Part shown: one piece after another, positions 28,851-43,378 of the stretch | How positions within the stretch are numbered: the first letter of the stretch is position 1 | How the letters are laid out: each line of letters opens with the position of its first letter | Assembly: GCA_028023455.1 (NCBI GenBank) | Contig: JAQFVV010012396.1 | Span: 23,122,750 to 23,186,749, forward strand | From: Epiperipatus broadwayi | Lineage: Eukaryota; Onychophora; Udeonychophora; Euonychophora; Peripatidae | DNA length: 64,000 nucleotides | Direction of reading: 5' to 3' | Position numbers and translations under genes: made by a program | Notes under the pieces: generated by a model | What the model saw: the letters and a program-made list of their open reading frames with translations, nothing else | Told to the model about the DNA's origin: nothing | Databases searched by the model: none

Positions 28851-29345
28851 CTGCTCACATAACAATGGCCAGAAATCTCATAAGCCAACTTAGTGTGACT
28901 ATACATAATGTATGGAAACCACTAATCAACTTTGCTCTTAGGAAAAAATGGAGAAATCAGGAGGAACCTCATAGAGCATTACCTTGAAATTCAATACTCA
29001 AGAATCTAAAGACCCAGGTTCAAATCCCATGCTAGTACTGTCACTGGCTAGGCCAGCAACACATAAAAAAGAGTGGAGAAAAATACCTCTCGAAATGTTG
29101 TGCATATACTAACCTGTTTGCTGTGATATTACTAATAGTTGGTGCATATACTAACTTGTTACTGTGATATTACTAACAGTTGGTGCATATAATAACCTGT
29201 TTGCTGTGATATTATTAACAGTTGATTGTATTTGGAATATTTAAATAAAAAATAAACTTTTCTAGAGGCATTCAACACACATATTAGATAATGGAAATAG
29301 TCCAATATAAAATACAGCTAGAATATCATCATCACAAACCTTCAG
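28851..29345 (+). mobile_element. tRNA-like repeat family P, plus arm with 42-bp tail repeats
   Basis: Closely matches 62470-62937 in order and length. It starts GCTGCTCACAT, has the tRNA-like stretch with B box GGTTCAAATCCC near 29011, then GTACTGTCACTGG, and ends near CACAAACCTT. About 50 bp containing the A box (TGGCTCAGTTGG in the other copy) is deleted here at a short shared AGAG. From about 29099 to 29224 a roughly 42-bp unit (GTGCATATACTAACCTGTTT...CTAACAGTTG) occurs three times, against once in the 62 kb copy. Unlike four other sites, no inverted partner was found upstream. Confidence 0.7.
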
Positions 29346-29354
29346 AAAAACATG

Positions 29355-29455
<101 letters not shown>

Positions 29456-29488
29456 TGCAGAAAGGAGTTTGCTATTAACTGAAAGGAG

Positions 29489-32400
29489 ACCCTTTCATTC
29501 CTCTTGGAGGCCTTAAAGGAACCAAGCAGGGCAAATTCCTGTCCACTCCATACATTCTTGTCGTTGCAGCTGTTATTACTATATGTTTATTCATATAGTA
29601 TACGAACATGGATGGGCTGCTCACCAACATGCATTAGCCAGCGTGGTGAGTTTATTGGCTTTTTACCTCTGAGTTTAAGATCAAGAAACACCATGGTCTT
29701 TCTTCTCAGTGCCTGATAAGGCAGAATGAATGTTTGTGTAAATGATAAAGATTTTTCCCAATTATACAATTATGACAGACAAAAATAAAGCATGGCCCTT
29801 AATCCCAGGAGGCTGTAAAGTCACCAACCAAGGCAGCGGTTGGTGGCTGAAGGCAGAGGGTGCTAAAAATATCCTGGAGGCGGACCCAGGCTGCCATTTG
29901 ATGACGACTTTTTATTTAGGTACTTACAACGGCAGATCACTTTCAAGTGAAGGAAGATTGCAAGAATTAGAAGAAGAACTCTCTTATATTAAATGGGATA
30001 TTATTGGACTTTGTGAAGTTAGAAGAAAAAGTGAAGAGACAATTGATTTAAAAAGTGGACATATGCTCTATTATAAAGGCACAAATATTGGAAATACAAG
30101 TGGAGTTGGATTCATTATAAATAAAAAGTGGAAGAACAATATTGTGGAGATTGATGGTGTATCAGACAGAGTGGCAAGATTACTTATACAACTTAATAGC
30201 AGATATCAAATGCAGATAATTCAGGTTTATGCCCCAACAAGTTCTCACAGTGATGAAGTAGTAGAAGATTTTTATATGGATGTACAAAAGGCTTTTGATC
30301 AGAGTAAACAACATTTTAAAATTGTTATGGGAGATTTTAATGCTAGAATTGGTAAACAAATGAAAGATGAAAGTGTTGTAGGTAATTTTGGTTATGGTAA
30401 TAGAAATGAGAGAGGACATAGACTTGTGGAGTTTGCAGAGAAGGAAAAACTTTATATTATGAATTCTTTTTTTGAGAAAAATGTTAGAAGGAAATGGACA
30501 TGGAAGCATCCAAATGAAGGTACAGCAGAATTGGATTATATTTTGACTAATAGAAAATACATATTTCAAGATTGTAATGTTCTTAATAAATTTAACACAG
30601 GAAGTGATCATCGATTAGTAAGGGGTAAGACACATGTTAATGTAAAACTAGAGAGACAAAAATTATTAAGAAAAACTATATTTACAGTTGATATTCCTAA
30701 TCTTCAGAAACATTCTAATGAATTTAAATTAGAACTTACAAATCGGTTTCAAGTATTAGTAGATTTTGAACATGATTCAGATTTGAATGAAATTAATATG
30801 AAAATAACTGATACACTTTTAAAAACTGCAACAAAGATAGCTGGTAGAAAAAAGCAGCAATTGACTAATAAAATTTCTACTGAGACTAGAGAACTTATGA
30901 AGAAAAGAAGGAATATGAAGATATGCAAGAATGATGCATTAAAAAGAATTGAATATCTCGAATTTTGTAAAATGGTGCGGAAAAGAGTTGAAAATGATAT
31001 AAGAAAGTATAACTGTGAACTAGCAAGAAAAGCTGTAGAAGAAAATAAAAGTCTTAAGAATGTAAAACAACATTTTGGTATTGGTAGGAAATTTATATCT
31101 GCAATAAGGAAAAAAGATGGAATTATTACTAAAAAGAGGGATGACATTATGAAATTGGTAGAAGATTTTTATCAAGAATTATATAGTAATAAAGAACAAG
31201 TACCTCCTATATCTATTACATCTTCCGAATTGCCCAGAATTTTAAATAAAGAAGTGAGAAATGCAATTAAATGTATGAAAAAAGGAAAGGCTCCAGGTAA
31301 TGATGGAATTATAATTGATATATTAAAAGAAGCAGGTGAAGAAACAGAAAAAATATTAGCAAAGTTATATACCAAATGTCTAAATGATAAAGATGTACCG
31401 GATGATTGGAAGAATGCAGTAATACTATTAATATTTAAAAAAGGTGATAAAGAAGATATTAGAAATTACAGACCTATCAGCCTTTTATCAGTTTTATATA
31501 AAATTTTTACCAAGATAATTACAACTCGTTTACAGAGAACCTTGTATTTTCACCAACTAAGAGAACAAGCTGGATTTAAAAGTTGTTTTAGTACAGTAGA
31601 TCATATTCAAATATTGAGAGAAGTTATAGAAAGGACAAATGAATATGAGTTGTCATTATGTTTTGGATTTGTAGATTATGAAAAGGCATTTGATTCTATA
31701 AACATTTCTTCAGTGATTAAAGCATTGGATCATCAAGGTATAGATTCAGGATATTGTCATATTTTAAAGAATATTTATAAAAATGCAACAGCAACAATTA
31801 GATTACATAATGATACTGGGAAAGTCAACATTGAGAAAGGTGTAAGACAAGGTGACTCCATATCTCCAAAACTTTTTACAGCAGTGCTGCAAGAAGTATT
31901 TTGTGGATTAAAATGGGAAACTAAAGGAGTGAAAGTAAATGGAGATTATTTAAGTCATTTAGATTTCGCAGATGATGTAGTTGTTTTTTGAAAATAATGC
32001 TTCCGAGCTGCAGGAAATGTTGCAGGAGTTATCAGATGAAAGTAGGAAAGTAGGACTAAAGATAAATGTTAAAAAGACTAAAGTAATGTTTAATCGATTT
32101 GCTCAAAATATGAAAATAAAGATTGATTATGATGAATTAGAAGAAGTTAAGAGTTACAAATACCTTGGTCAGATTATTAATACAGATGGAAACATAATAG
32201 AGGAAATTAATCATAGAATTAAACTTGGTTGGAGTGCTTTTGGTAGAAATAACTTGATATTAAAAGAAAATATGCCTATGTGTTTGAAAAGAAAGGTTTT
32301 TAACAAATGTGTTTTACCAGTTCTTACTTATGGATCTGAGACTTGGACACTTAATAGAAGATCAATACAGAGACTTCAGATTACTCAAAGAAGTATGGAG

Positions 32401-32661
32401 AGATGTATGTTGGGAGTAACAAGAAGAGATCAAAAACGCAATGTATGGGTAAGAGAACAAACAGGTGTTACTGGCCTCATTGAAAAAATTAAAAGATTGA
32501 AGTAAAGTTGGGCTGGACATATTGCTAGAAGAGATGATAATAGATGGACAATTGAAATTTTAAACTGGATTCCAAGAGATTGTAAAAGACCCAGAAGGAG
32601 ACCACATGTAAGATGGATGGATGAAATAAGAAAATGTGTAGGGGTGATGTGGAGAAGAGAA
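29489..32661 (+). mobile_element. RTE-clade non-LTR retrotransposon (copy 2)
   Basis: Collinear with copy 1 (24776-27919, minus). The shared 5' UTR begins ACCCTTTCATTC at 29489. Copy 2 keeps about 65 bp of 5' UTR near 29680-29750 that copy 1 has lost. The match stops at about 32661, some 80 bp before the position of the trinucleotide tail in copy 1, so the 3' end is missing. Since these elements insert by priming from the 3' end, this points to a later deletion or replacement. Confidence 0.85.
29901..32661 (+). pseudogene. RTE endonuclease-reverse transcriptase, lightly damaged
   Basis: Open from upstream of the likely start (ATG at 29901, MTTFYLGTYNGRS) to 31991; an earlier in-frame ATG at 29742 lies in sequence not conserved as protein in copy 1. 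Endonuclease: IIGLCEVRRKSEE, IVMGDFNARIG, TGSDHRLV. RT: KGKAPGNDGII, FVDYEKAFDSIN (motif A Asp), GVRQGDSISPKLF (motif B), FADDVVVF (motif C). Just after motif C a T-run has six T where copy 1 has five, shifting the frame at about 31987; the C-terminal part continues at 31981-32505 (YKYLGQIINTDGN, VLPVLTYGSETW). A stop at 32503 replaces the Trp of LKWSWAGH. The frame then continues through HVRWMDEIRKC to the deletion point. So one frameshift, one nonsense codon and a lost 3' end separate it from an active reading frame. Confidence 0.88.
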
Positions 32662-34299
32662 GCTAGTGGTCACTTATTCTTAAAAATTTTCTGTTGCCCT
32701 TTAATTCTTACACCTTATATATGTACAATATATAAATAAACTGATTTTAAATTTCAATTTACTAACAAATAATTATAGATATTATTTGTCATTAAAACAC
32801 TTGTTCTTGTTTTAATTTAAATGCGTTGTACACACCTGCTATACATATCAGCTGTGCACAATGTAGGATGAAAATTAAACTGATTGTCGTTTGTTCTCCT
32901 AGGAATAATTTGTAATATTTGTGTTTACAATTTTATCATTATTTACTATTTCTCTTCAGAATTTAATTCATAATTTCATCATTAGATATGTTTAAAAAGG
33001 TAGATCATGTTTGTGTTACGTATATTTCTTCACATATGAGATAGGAGTCATTTCTAGTCTTTATTTATAAAAGTTTCATATACTAAGAGTTATATTCTGA
33101 GTCTTTAATAAACATTTATCATGGACTATAGTCCATGATAAATGTTTATTAAAGTCTCAGAATTAATGAAGATATTACATTTAGGGGCGATAATAGAAGC
33201 CCTATTATAAATAATAAATATCAAGGGTTTGTACTTGTAGTCCAAGAGGAGTATAGTTTTAATTGAAATGAAGCAAATAAATATCCAACACAATAGAAAA
33301 AGAGTATATATATTAAGTTAAATGATCTAACCTTGAGGAATGTATCGATGATCCTAAATTATTATTTTAAGAAGCTATTGTGATTTTCATCATTTCTTTT
33401 TATTGCATCTTTCTGTGTGTTAAAGAATAATAGATGGTTCTTATGCAGATACAAATATCAATCCATGCCTATTGCTAGCAAATATTATTAATTTACAAAA
33501 TATTGAATTAAAATTAAAACTTGAAAGGTAAATAAATATTGTTTGTGATTAATATAATTATTGCCATTTGAAAAGAAAGTCAAAACACAATCAAAATAGT
33601 TTATATACCAATTGTTTTATGTGAAATGACTTTGTGATTTATTTGAAATTTATTAATTTTTTATTTTTCTCTTTTCAGTACAAAGGTCATTAGGTAATGC
33701 TTGAGACTTAGAATTACTTAAATGATAATTTTGTGTTTTGCTAATATTCACTTTTATAATTATTTATCTAAGCCATCACTAATCATTATATTGTTTTACA
33801 TATAATCCCCATTTGAAAATATAGGTTGGATTCAATAAAATTCCCTTCATTTCCAATTTACACTTTGGTGAATAATTAAATCACTGATCAAATTAACCCT
33901 GAGAGTAAATGATTTAGTATCTCTTATTATTGGTCTTTGGTATCCAGGTATATTTTATGTATAGCTAGTTGGATAGGCAATATTGTAATTGGTAATCAAT
34001 GATTAAACCATCCAATGATTGAGCTAGTTTTTCTTTTATACATACAATTGTCATTACTTGAAATGTGTGACTTGATTAATTAATTGGTGGTTTCAATGTA
34101 TATTATTACAAAGTGTAAGCTCGATTGATTGGTTATTGGTTGTAAAGTTTCCCTTTACAATTGGCTCCACAATGTGGCTTTATGATTACTTACGTTCCAA
34201 TAAATTTATTTAAAATCTTAAAATGATATGCTCAGTCCATGACTATTGGTTTCCCAACTCGGGACTTTGATAAAAATAAGCCAAGACCCAAAATAAATT
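32662..34299. other. A+T-rich DNA with a large palindrome, no gene seen
   Basis: No coding or element homology was recognised apart from the palindrome at 33094-33163. Confidence 0.45.
33094..33163. repeat. 70-bp near-perfect palindrome
   Basis: The inner 52 bp (33103-33154) are a perfect palindrome centred between 33128 and 33129 (GGACTA|TAGTCC at the centre). After one T/T mismatch (33102, 33155) the arms pair for 8 bp more. There is no spacer, so it can extrude as a cruciform or fold as an RNA hairpin of about 35 bp. Confidence 0.97.
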
Positions 34300-35570
34300 C
34301 AATGGATTATATATGTTCCATTACAATATATATATATCATTAAAAATGTCCAGTAATTATTTAACTTTTGTTCAAAATGGCTTTTGCTAAATAGGTCAGT
34401 TGAAACTAATCTCATCACCATTTTTGATTATATTGCTCATTCTACAGGATACAGATAAAGATTAAATATAATTTATTTTGATCTGTTTAGGGATATTACA
34501 AAGTAAATCATGATATTATTTCCAAAAACTTTACAGGTTAGAATTTTCTGTAAAGATAGATAGGAGAGTACTTGTTAAATATGATAATAAAACCTCCACT
34601 TTATATAATTGTAATTTTGGTCGACCTCAAGTTAGCATTCTGTCTCCTTTAGTATTATACACATGGTAATCTTAAGGAATACCTTAATTCCTTATATTTA
34701 TTAAGATGTGCTGATGATTGTAAGATTTTCAAATAGATAATAGTTTTGTTAAATAAAACAGGGATAAATGTTCAGAAGTCTCATATTCTAGAAAGTTGGA
34801 ACTTAGGTATCTCTTATTATATTGAAATTCATAAAACTAAATATAACATTTTTCAAAAAGGACTAAGTATTCTATTTACAAATAATTGATCTTTTTTATT
34901 AACAGAGCTCTTCAAATTATGCTAATGTTGTTGTTTTTTTTTTTTTTGATATGACAAATTATTTAATGATTAAATAAAATATAAATTGTTCAGATCTTTT
35001 GTCCTTCCTGTTATTAAATATGGATCTGTTGTTTGGAATCTACATTCAAACAGGAATATTATTAAAATCACTCATTAGGAGAATTTTTTTTGATAAATCA
35101 CTTTAAAATAAAAACAGCATAGTATATTTCTACTTAAAGAGGGGATGTGAGACTAAAAGACTAATTTGTCAAACTCTAATAACAAATATTTTCTCTAATT
35201 CAGGGGGCTATAAAACTAGGGCATCAATATCTTTTTTTATTAAAATCTGTTACTTAGATATCCTTAAACGTTCTTCATTGTTTTCATTATTTGACTCTTA
35301 TAATATAGAGTTTTGCAATAACAATCATTTCAGTCTAGATAATAAAAATGATAAGATTCTCGTTAAAAAAGTATGATTTTTAATTTATTACAGTGGGGTC
35401 ATCTATGGTATTTTCTTGTTTTTTATTATCTTTTTTCATCTTTGTTATTTATATTATTTATGAATTTAGTTCTTGCTAATAATATTATATGTACTAGTCA
35501 AATAATTAAGTTATGTGGTGCATAGTGCTTTGAAATTGTACATTAAATAAATAAATGAAAGTGAATTGAA
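34300..35570 (+). mobile_element. Decayed Jockey/CR1-like LINE, 3' part (copy A)
   Basis: A 5'-truncated, stop-ridden copy of the LINE at 38148-43006. Matches run from the RT finger region (TCAGTTGAAACTAATCTCATC near 34400 against TCAACTGAAACTAATCTTTTA near 41750) through motif A as IIYFDLF, a decayed motif C (TGTGCTGATGATTGTAAG near 34709, giving CADDCK) and the thumb (TATGGATCTGTTGTTTGGAAT near 35020) to the same 3' UTR end, AAATAAAT followed by GAATTGAATT. It then passes directly into a TTG/TTA array, as copy B passes into ATT. Confidence 0.75.
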
Positions 35571-35591
35571 TTATTGTTGTTGTTGTTGTTG

Positions 35592-35646
<55 letters not shown>
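35571..35646. repeat. (TTG)n(TTA)n compound microsatellite
   Basis: About seven TTG units followed by about sixteen TTA units. It joins the 3' end of LINE copy A to the 3' end of the antisense R4/Dong-like element. Confidence 0.95.
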
Positions 35647-38148
<2,502 letters not shown>

Positions 38149-38191
38149 ATAATAATATATAACGGCATCTTTTTATAATTTATAATAAGAC

Positions 38192-40060
38192 ATGCCACCA
38201 TTTTCTATAGTATGTCCTTTGTGTTTATGCTATGTTTATGGAAGACAAAAACATTTGAAATGTTCTGGTTTTTGTGGTTTAAAGTATCATTTGGATTGTT
38301 ACAAGCTAAGTAATGACAACAATTTTAAAGATGATAATTCTTTTGCTCATGATTTTGTATGTGATTATTGTTCTAATTGCTATAATTATAATTATGAGGT
38401 AGAAAATCCTGATAGTTTACCTAATGCATCATCTGGTATTAATGTAGAAAGTGATTCTGATTCTATTATGGATTTAATGAATGGTTCCTCTGCACATAGA
38501 TCAGACTTAAGTATTGATAACATTAAATGCAATTATTGCAATGAAGATTTGTCTGATATGTCTAGGGGAATTAAGTGCTCTGGTATATGTTATGGTTATT
38601 TTCATCTTTCATGTTTGAAATTGTCTAAGATTGATGCAGAAAATTTTAAATCAGTTGGTTTAGGTTTTTTTCAGTGTAAAGAATGTAATAATTTACATAC
38701 TAACTTGGATCAAATGACTATTGAGGAAATTCAATTAAAAGATAATAAAGATCTTTTAGAATTGGAATCAAATTTATTGATTGAAAAACATTTTGAAAAA
38801 GAAGACTTTACGAGAGATACTGTCACGGATTCTACTGATAGCTTTTTAAATAGTGATATTGAACCAACATCCAATTTGGAGATTGTTAATATACATCAAA
38901 GTATTGAAAATAATATTATAAATCCATCTAATTTTACTATTGAATTGTTACAATCTATGTCTCTTCAGGAGATATATAATTTGATAATGAATATGGCTAA
39001 AATTTGTGATAATTGTTCAAATATTACTGATAAAAATATTACTGTCAATAAAAATATTACTGTCAATAATATAGGAATACAATGTGATTTATTGGAAGGT
39101 CATATTTCTAATGATAATACCAATATTGTAATCTCCAGTAATATAAAATCAAGTCCATCTTTAACTGGAAATGATAATTTTTTACATCCTAAAATTTTGA
39201 GTAATAATAATAATGGTGATTATGACATTTCAGATAGTAATTTTCACATTATGGACTTTGATAAGGTTGGTGACTCTGAAGTTATCTCCAAACCTTCTTT
39301 GTTTGATATTTCTGATGAAAATAAAAATACTTCTTGCATTGACTATGAAAAAAATAATAACAGACTTAACTTCAATAAGTGGAAATTTGATAAAGACAAT
39401 AAAGAAATACTTAATCAAGATATTTCCTGTTATAGTGAAAATGTGTGCTCCAAAGTTAATAGCTTTACAAAGAATAATGTGAAAAAATGTTACCCAACGA
39501 GAGTGTTTAAACAATCAACCAAACATCAACAACATTTATTTGTATTAAATGATAAAGAAAATCCTAATAAGCTTCCTAACTTTTATATTAATAATTCCAA
39601 ATCTAAATGTTTTACTAATTTTCATAAAAAAAATTATCTTTTAAATAATAAATGTATAAATAATCAAAATTACAATTCGCAATTTTCAGGGTTAAATGAT
39701 GGTTTAAGATTTAATTTCTATCAAAAACGGTTTAATAAAACTATTAATGCACCAATTGTTAAAACTTTTTGGAATAATGACAAATACAATATAGGTTATG
39801 ATAAATATAATAAATACTTTCTTTCTAATATGCCTGCAAAGATTAGATCATCAGAAATTAAAACATTTTTGGAAAATAAATTTCAGGTTAAAGTTGTGTG
39901 TTATAAAATTAACATGTTCAATAATAGATCTTCCAGTTTTTATATTTCTATTCCCCAAAATAAACATGGTGAGTTTATTTCGTCTGATTTTTGGCCTCGC
40001 GGTTCTTCTCTTTCCTTTTTCTATGGTAATTTGGCCCGTAAATTAATACTTTTTGATTGA
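38192..40060 (+). CDS. LINE ORF1 protein with tandem PHD fingers
   Basis: A 622-aa open frame, presumably the nucleic-acid-binding ORF1 protein of LINE copy B. Residues 8-62: a PHD-type C4HC3 finger (CPLC, then KCSGFCGLKYHLDC, then CDYC). Residues about 110-165: a second one (CNYC, KCSGICYGYFHLSC, CKEC). The middle, about 170-500, is low-complexity and rich in N, D, S and K, probably disordered. The C-terminus, about 540-622, resembles the RRM-like module of many such ORF1 proteins: YFLSNMPAKIRSSEIKTFL, then SFYISIP and DFWPRGSSLSFF. The start at 38192 is the first ATG after the TTA array and leads directly into the first finger. PHD-bearing ORF1s are known in CR1/L2-related elements; the function here is inferred by family. 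Confidence 0.85.
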   Translation: MPPFSIVCPLCLCYVYGRQKHLKCSGFCGLKYHLDCYKLSNDNNFKDDNSFAHDFVCDYCSNCYNYNYEVENPDSLPNASSGINVESDSDSIMDLMNGSSAHRSDLSIDNIKCNYCNEDLSDMSRGIKCSGICYGYFHLSCLKLSKIDAENFKSVGLGFFQCKECNNLHTNLDQMTIEEIQLKDNKDLLELESNLLIEKHFEKEDFTRDTVTDSTDSFLNSDIEPTSNLEIVNIHQSIENNIINPSNFTIELLQSMSLQEIYNLIMNMAKICDNCSNITDKNITVNKNITVNNIGIQCDLLEGHISNDNTNIVISSNIKSSPSLTGNDNFLHPKILSNNNNGDYDISDSNFHIMDFDKVGDSEVISKPSLFDISDENKNTSCIDYEKNNNRLNFNKWKFDKDNKEILNQDISCYSENVCSKVNSFTKNNVKKCYPTRVFKQSTKHQQHLFVLNDKENPNKLPNFYINNSKSKCFTNFHKKNYLLNNKCINNQNYNSQFSGLNDGLRFNFYQKRFNKTINAPIVKTFWNNDKYNIGYDKYNKYFLSNMPAKIRSSEIKTFLENKFQVKVVCYKINMFNNRSSSFYISIPQNKHGEFISSDFWPRGSSLSFFYGNLARKLILFD

Positions 40061-40121
40061 TTTATTAATATTTATAAAAAAAAGGGAATATATATATATA
40101 TATTAATTTATTTTACTGGAT

Positions 40122-42822
40122 ATGGGTGGTTTTTCTTGTTTTTATGCCAACATTAGAGGAATGAGAACTAAATTGAATCAAATAAAAAGTTTTTTTTGTT
40201 CAGAAGATTATGATTTTATCTTTCTCACAGAAACATGGCTAAATGACCAAATTTATGATGATACATTTTTAGATGATAGATATAAAGTTTTTCGTGCAGA
40301 TAGATGTCATGAAGTAATTAAAAGAGGAGGGGGCACTCTTATTGCCATCAGGAAAGAGATTGTTCATAAATCTGTGCTTTTGAATTCTAGATTTTGTGAA
40401 TCAACATGGATGGTGTGAGGTCTCCCTTGATCATCATAAAAAATTATTATTAGGGAACGTTTATATAAGGCCAGCCTTGTCTTTCTCTGACTTGGATGCT
40501 TTACTTTGTACTTTTGAAGAATTTTTGATTAATTATAAAATGAATATTATTATTACTGGAGATTTTAACATTCCTGAGTTATTTAATAATGCTTCTTTTG
40601 ATATTTCTTCATTATCACACAAAGCATATAGGATGCTGCAATTCTTTAATTTTTTGAATTTGAAACAGCATAATTCCCATTTAAATTCTTATAATCGAAT
40701 ACTTGATTATGTTCTGAGTAACTTACCTGAGATTAAATGTTTTTGTGTTTCATCTCTTAATTTTCCTATAGATTTACATCACCCACCTATTGAATTTTTT
40801 GTTAAAATAAATTATTTTAAGTGGCATGTTCCTTTAATTATTAAAAGATGTTATAAAAAGGGGGATTATATGGGTCTGTGTAAGACAATTTCTAATTTTG
40901 ATTGGAGCCCGTTATATTCCTCAACAGATGCTAATTATAATATGGACTTTTTTAATCAAGTATTTAATGATCTAATTGATTTTTATATACCAAAAAAACG
41001 TGACTCTCACAATTTTTATTTCCCTTTTTGGTTCTCAGATAAACTTAAAAAAATTATTAGAAGGAAATTGTATCATCATAAGCAGTACATTAAAACACGA
41101 AATATACTTTTTTACAATAATTTTATTAATTATAGAAGATTGGTTAAAGCTATTCAGAAAATTGATTTTCAAAACTATATTAAAAATATGGAGCTCAATT
41201 TGTCAGATAATCCTAAAGAATTTTGGTCTTTTATTAAAACTTCTGGCATTACCAAAAGAAAATCTCAAATGGATTATAATTCATCTTTATGTGCTGATGA
41301 CTTTTCAGTTCACTTTTCTGAATTATTTGGTAATTCTCAACTGTCTGGGTTTAATTTGATCAAGGGATGTTTTAATGATAGCATTTCTATCGATTGTTTC
41401 AACAATAGTGATATTATATCAGCTGTCAAAGAACTCAAAATACATTCAAGTATAGGTTATGACAATATACCTTCTTTCATTTATAAAGGTTGTGTAGAAT
41501 ATATTGCTGCTCCTTTATGTTATATTCTTAATTGTTCCATTAAAAATTGTATTTTTCCTAACTCTCTAAAACTTGCCAAAGTTATACCTATTTTTAAAAA
41601 TGGTTCAAAAGATAATGTTAATAATTATAGACCAATTTCTGTGCTTCATACAGTTGCACGCATATTTGAAAGATGTGTTTATAAGAAAATTGTTAATGAC
41701 ATAAATAAGATTTTGGTTCCTGTGCAACATGGTTTTTTACCTGGAAGATCAACTGAAACTAATCTTTTAACAATAACTGATCACATTGCTAATGCCTTTG
41801 AGAATCAATGTCGTTTAGATGTTGTTTATTTTGATTTATCCAAGGCATTTGATAAAGTGGATCATTCCAGGTTGCTTTTCAAAATGTATAAATTAGGTTT
41901 TTCCTATAATTTAGTTGCATGGTTTGAATCTTTTATTAAGAAGAGAACAGCTTATGTAAAGTTTAAGAATAATTCTTCTAATCCATATTATTGTAATATA
42001 GGAGTACCTCAGGGCAGTATCCTTGCACCATTATTGTTTAACATTTATATTGATGATTTGGGAGAGAGTTTAGAATTTTCGCATATTTTATGTTATGCAG
42101 ATGATTGTAAAATTTTTAGGAATATAAACTCAATTAATGATTGCATATTATTACAAAAAGATATCAATAGTTTTGTGAAATGGTGTAGAGATAATAAAAT
42201 GGATATTAATATGGATAAGTGTTCAACAGTTTCTTATTCCAAAAAATCTGAAATGATAATTTGTCCTTATTATATTGAAGATCATAATATAAAGTTTGTT
42301 GATACTCAGAAAGACCTTGGAATTATTTTTGCAAGCAATGGATCATTTCATCATCATATTGAAAATGTAGTAAATAAGGCTTTTAAAATTATGGGTGCAA
42401 TTTTAAGGCATGGTAGACAATTTAGTAGTTTTACAAAATATAAATTGTTTCTCTCTTTGGTTTTGCCAATTTTAGAATATGGATCTGTCGTTTGGAATCC
42501 CAGTTCCAAACGAGATATTATCAAAATTCAATTGGTTTATGACAAATTTTCTAAGTACATTAAATTAAAAGACCATTATCTATCCCTATCCATTAGAAGA
42601 AAAATGAGAGATCTTAAAATTTTATATAATCTTGTGAATCAAAAAATTATATTAACTAACAAAATTTCAAATATTGCGTTTAATAATTGTTTACATAAAA
42701 CACGTACATTTACTTTATTTTATATTAAGGTTTGTCGCTCTAACATATTAAAATTTTCACCTTTGCTTCGTTTGCCTAATACCTATAATCATGATTTTAT
42801 TAATGAAAATATTTTTCTTTAG
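40122..42822 (+). pseudogene. LINE ORF2 endonuclease-reverse transcriptase, one frame break
   Basis: The endonuclease begins MGGFSCFYANIRGMR and includes FIFLTETWLND (catalytic Glu), then IIITGDFNIPEL and, where SDH is usual, DLHHPP. The first 98 codons (40122-40418) and the remaining frame (open to 42822) are separated by a 4-bp tandem duplication, ATGGATGG at 40406-40413. Without the extra four bases the frame would run ESTW into CEVSL. RT: VIPIFKNGSKDNVNNYRPIS, motif A VVYFDLSKAFDKVDH (about 41818), motif B GVPQGSILAPLLFN (about 42000), motif C LCYADDCKIF (about 42088), thumb LPILEYGSVVWNP (about 42465). All RT catalytic residues are present. The end is at 42822, about 185 bp before the ATT array. 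Confidence 0.88.
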
Positions 42823-43006
42823 ACTTTAAAAAATTTGTTACTTATCTTGTAAAAAAGTATGGCATATAATTATATTATTTTCATCATTTTTACTCATTTA
42901 TGTATATTATTTATGTATATTATTGTATAGTTATTATAGTGCAATTCTGTAATTGGCTTAATGCTGTAGTTTTGTACGGTAAATAAATTGAATTGAATTG
43001 AATTGA

Positions 43007-43378
<372 letters not shown>

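Noticed and set aside
29099-29224. A CRISPR-like array of 42-bp repeats
   Set aside because: The units are adjacent with no unique spacers, the genome is eukaryotic, and the same units occur in a dispersed repeat.
30180-31375. Minus-strand open frames of 67-143 codons
   Set aside because: They are antisense shadows of the RTE copy 2 protein.
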